Positions 61,960 through 64,000 of a stretch of 64,000 nt of DNA are shown here, one piece after another (position 1 is the stretch's first letter; every line of letters begins with the position of its first letter). Origin of the DNA: Ascarosepion bandense (lineage: Eukaryota > Mollusca > Cephalopoda > Sepiida > Sepiidae); the NCBI GenBank assembly GCA_037127315.1, contig JBBBDQ010000225.1:51001-115000 (forward strand), written 5' to 3'. The notes beneath the pieces were generated by a model. It was not told the origin of the DNA, made no database searches, and saw only the letters and a list, made by a program, of their open reading frames with translations. Position numbers and translations under genes: made by a program.

Positions 61960-63755
61960 TAACATAGTTTAAACCGGCTCCTGTGTCAACATTTAAAAAT
62001 TAGTTCCCTCCTTAGATTCAGCAGATCCAATTGGTTTTTGTGTTTTATAAGAGTGATTTTTTCATCCAGGCATATGCGACAGCAATCTTTAAATTGATGG
62101 GTGTGTTAGATTTTTTTAATGATATTCCACTTAATCATAGATGTTAAGTTATTGTCTTTTAATGACCAGAGATATTTTGATAGAGCTGCCTGGTTTCTTA
62201 GTTCAGGGTTGGAAAAGGAGTGTGTGTGTGATTGTACAACCGTTGCTTCCAAGCACCTGCTGAAATACTAATGTAGTATTTTTTCAAGTTTGTATTTTCT
62301 TTTGGGTATATCATGGCTTGATAAACCACACCTTCTGTCATATACTCTCCACCTATAGGACACTTATTTTTAATTCTGCAATTGCATTTAGGTGTATAAC
62401 TGTCATGTCCAGCTGCATCTCTTATGTCTGGTAAATTCCAAGCAACTTTAGGTTTGCTTTGGTTGGGAGTTGCAGAACTAAGGCTGGCTCGACTAGTTGT
62501 TACTCTGGAGCTGGCTTGATCAGTGGTAGTAGGTTTCAGGTTATCAGTTTGGTTTTTATATCTAGATAAATTTCTTCTGTTGTGGGAACTGATTATACTT
62601 TCTATATTTTTTGTGCCCGAATAGCTAATTTTTAGGATTTTTCTGTTAAACATCCTATGAAGGGGACTAGAGTTGCTAAAATGTTTATCTACGAGTTTTA
62701 GAAAATATTTACCTATATTAATATTGCATAATTTGCAAAATGAAGGGTTGAACCAAATTGCTTTCTTTTTTCTGTTGGTCTTATTGGTATTACTATATTT
62801 CAAGGATTCGTCATAAAGAAGCGGCTTTTGAAATCCGCTCTTATGTAAAGCCTCATTATATGTTTTTTGTGTGTGTCAAAAATGTTTTAGTTAGAAGATA
62901 GTCTGTTAATTCTAGTATAAATGGAGTTAGGAATTTGTCTCAGTACATATGAGGGGTGGTTGGAATTAATATTGATGTATAAAGGTGTTTGATTAGGTTT
63001 TTGGTAGGGTCTAAAGCTGTTACTCGAGAGGTCGAATGTGATGTCTAGAAAATTAACTATTTTACAGTTACTCTGGATATCTAATTTAGAACCTAGGTAT
63101 TTAAAGACGTTAGTTAATTGTTTTTGTTTTTGTAGCACTATTGGACCAGTGCTATTGTTAATAATTTCTAATCTGTCATCTCTGTATAACCCGACTAGTT
63201 CTAGGTCCCAAAATCTACCTATAATGTTTAATATATATAAACCTACCAGATCTGCAACCGGGAGAGTCGAAAGCACCCATAGGAACGTCAAAATTCCGGC
63301 ATCTCTTTTAAATCCAAATGGAAGAATTATGGAGCAAAATATTTTTCTTACAGGTCATTATGATGTTTACTTAGTCCTCAGTGATGGTGACGAAATTTTT
63401 AGCAAAATTCATGCTATTTATCAACATTTCCTCGGAGATTGAAAAGTGGAAATCTCTGATGTCGAATTGAATAAACGAGGTCTTGCCTTTGTGGCATAGT
63501 TGTTTAAACCATTTAATAGCATCGTCGAAGTTCTTCTATCGATTAAGTTTCAATGAGGTTTGCATCTGTGAGACTATATCTTGGATAATAGGTTTAGAAA
63601 TTATACCTAATTCAGATTTAGTGGGGTTAATTAACCTAGTTGGTTTGGCGCTAGTAAAGTCCTCTTTGTGGTATTTCAGTAAGATATATGCATTCTTTAA
63701 TTCAATTTTTCCTATTCTATCTCCGATTATTAGTTTTCTGGCAATTCACAATTCA
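61960..63755 (-). pseudogene. Penelope-like element 1: RT and GIY-YIG endonuclease, 5'-truncated
   Basis: Minus strand, from high to low coordinate: FIQFDIRDFHFSISEEML (RT, about 63430-63500, with the first Asp), GLYRDDRLEIINNSTGP (YxDD-type Asp pair, about 63180), IVNFLDITFDLS and SNHPSYVLRQIPNSIYTRI (63291-62887). Frame 62803-62198 has AIWFNPSFCKLCNINIGKYF, LVDKHFSNSSPLHRMFNR, CNCRIKNKCPIGGEY, VVYQAMIY and YYISISAGAWKQRLYNH (endonuclease; the YIG motif reads YIS). Below it are ALSKYLWSLKDNN and CLDEKI at the C-terminus. Several shifts break it. This is the most complete Penelope-like copy here, though the N-terminus is missing. Confidence 0.9.
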
Positions 63756-64000
63756 AGAGCTCAAAAATAGAAACAGGAAAATCATATGGTATAACCCTCC
63801 TTTTAATCAGTCAGTTAACTTCAAGCTGGGACATACATTTCTTAAACTAATAGATAAGCATTTTCCTAAAAATAACCCTCTAAGCAAAATCTTGAATAAA
63901 AATACAATAAAACTAAGTTATAGCTGCTCCAACAATCTAAAAAAATAATTAAAGTACATAACAGCAAAATATTAAAAGCACACAACAAAAATAGCTCCAA
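63756..64000 (+). pseudogene. Penelope-like element 2, fragment running off the window
   Basis: The plus strand reads RKIIWYNPPFNQSVNFKLGH, LIDKHFPKNNPLSKILNKNT and KLSYSCSNN, very close to element 3 (57262-58080) and opposite in strand to element 1, which it abuts head to head at about 63755. It continues beyond the right edge. Confidence 0.88.

Overview
The window looks like a piece of a metazoan nuclear genome, most plausibly a mollusc and possibly a cephalopod. This is inferred from the AT-rich base composition, the long (TA)n and TATATACATACATA-type microsatellites, the intron-split gene and the very dense retroelements; no ribosomal or mitochondrial marker confirms it. There is no bacterial or phage character.

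One host gene is recognisable: a nine-exon gene on the minus strand (19187-25006) for a SET / TAF-I beta / NAP-family histone chaperone. All splice sites are canonical and the reading frame closes to 286 residues. The 3' untranslated region probably lies below 19187, and a GC-richer promoter lies just above 25006. I found no host gene in 1-19 kb or 25-28 kb, only old repeats: degenerate Penelope-like sequence and three dispersed families that I call Rc, Rd and Rx.

From 28.5 kb to the right end the window is nested transposable elements. (1) An old Ty3/gypsy provirus A (30032-36012, + strand, TSD ATTTT) sits inside the integrase region of a related minus-strand gypsy B (29615-37485). A itself carries a SINE-like insertion. 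(2) A gypsy element D (51380-57261, minus, nearly identical LTRs) sits inside a Penelope-like element (51180-51379 plus 57262-58080). (3) Other material includes further Penelope-like relics (12.2-12.9, 47.4-47.9 and 62.0-64.0 kb), a YIDD-type pol relic C (43333-45842), a Tc1/mariner-type transposase relic (about 49 kb), two truncated non-LTR LINE ends (28.6 and 58.6 kb), and SINE-like units sharing the LINE tail.

The most interesting signals are RNA-level. Several self-cleaving hammerhead ribozyme motifs are visible. One has a complete core and all three helices (41837-41895, minus) and is repeated 305 bp away with its G12 changed, which is the layout of an animal retrozyme or the terminal repeats of a Penelope-like element. 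A second family has three copies (39316, 39473, 60651), and another core lies downstream of a Penelope-like relic (46922). Separately, one copy of repeat Rx (50287-51003) differs from its three relatives mainly by A-to-G changes on one strand, as expected if an ADAR-edited RNA had been reverse transcribed. A 106-bp, almost perfect hairpin (42861-43083) lies nearby.
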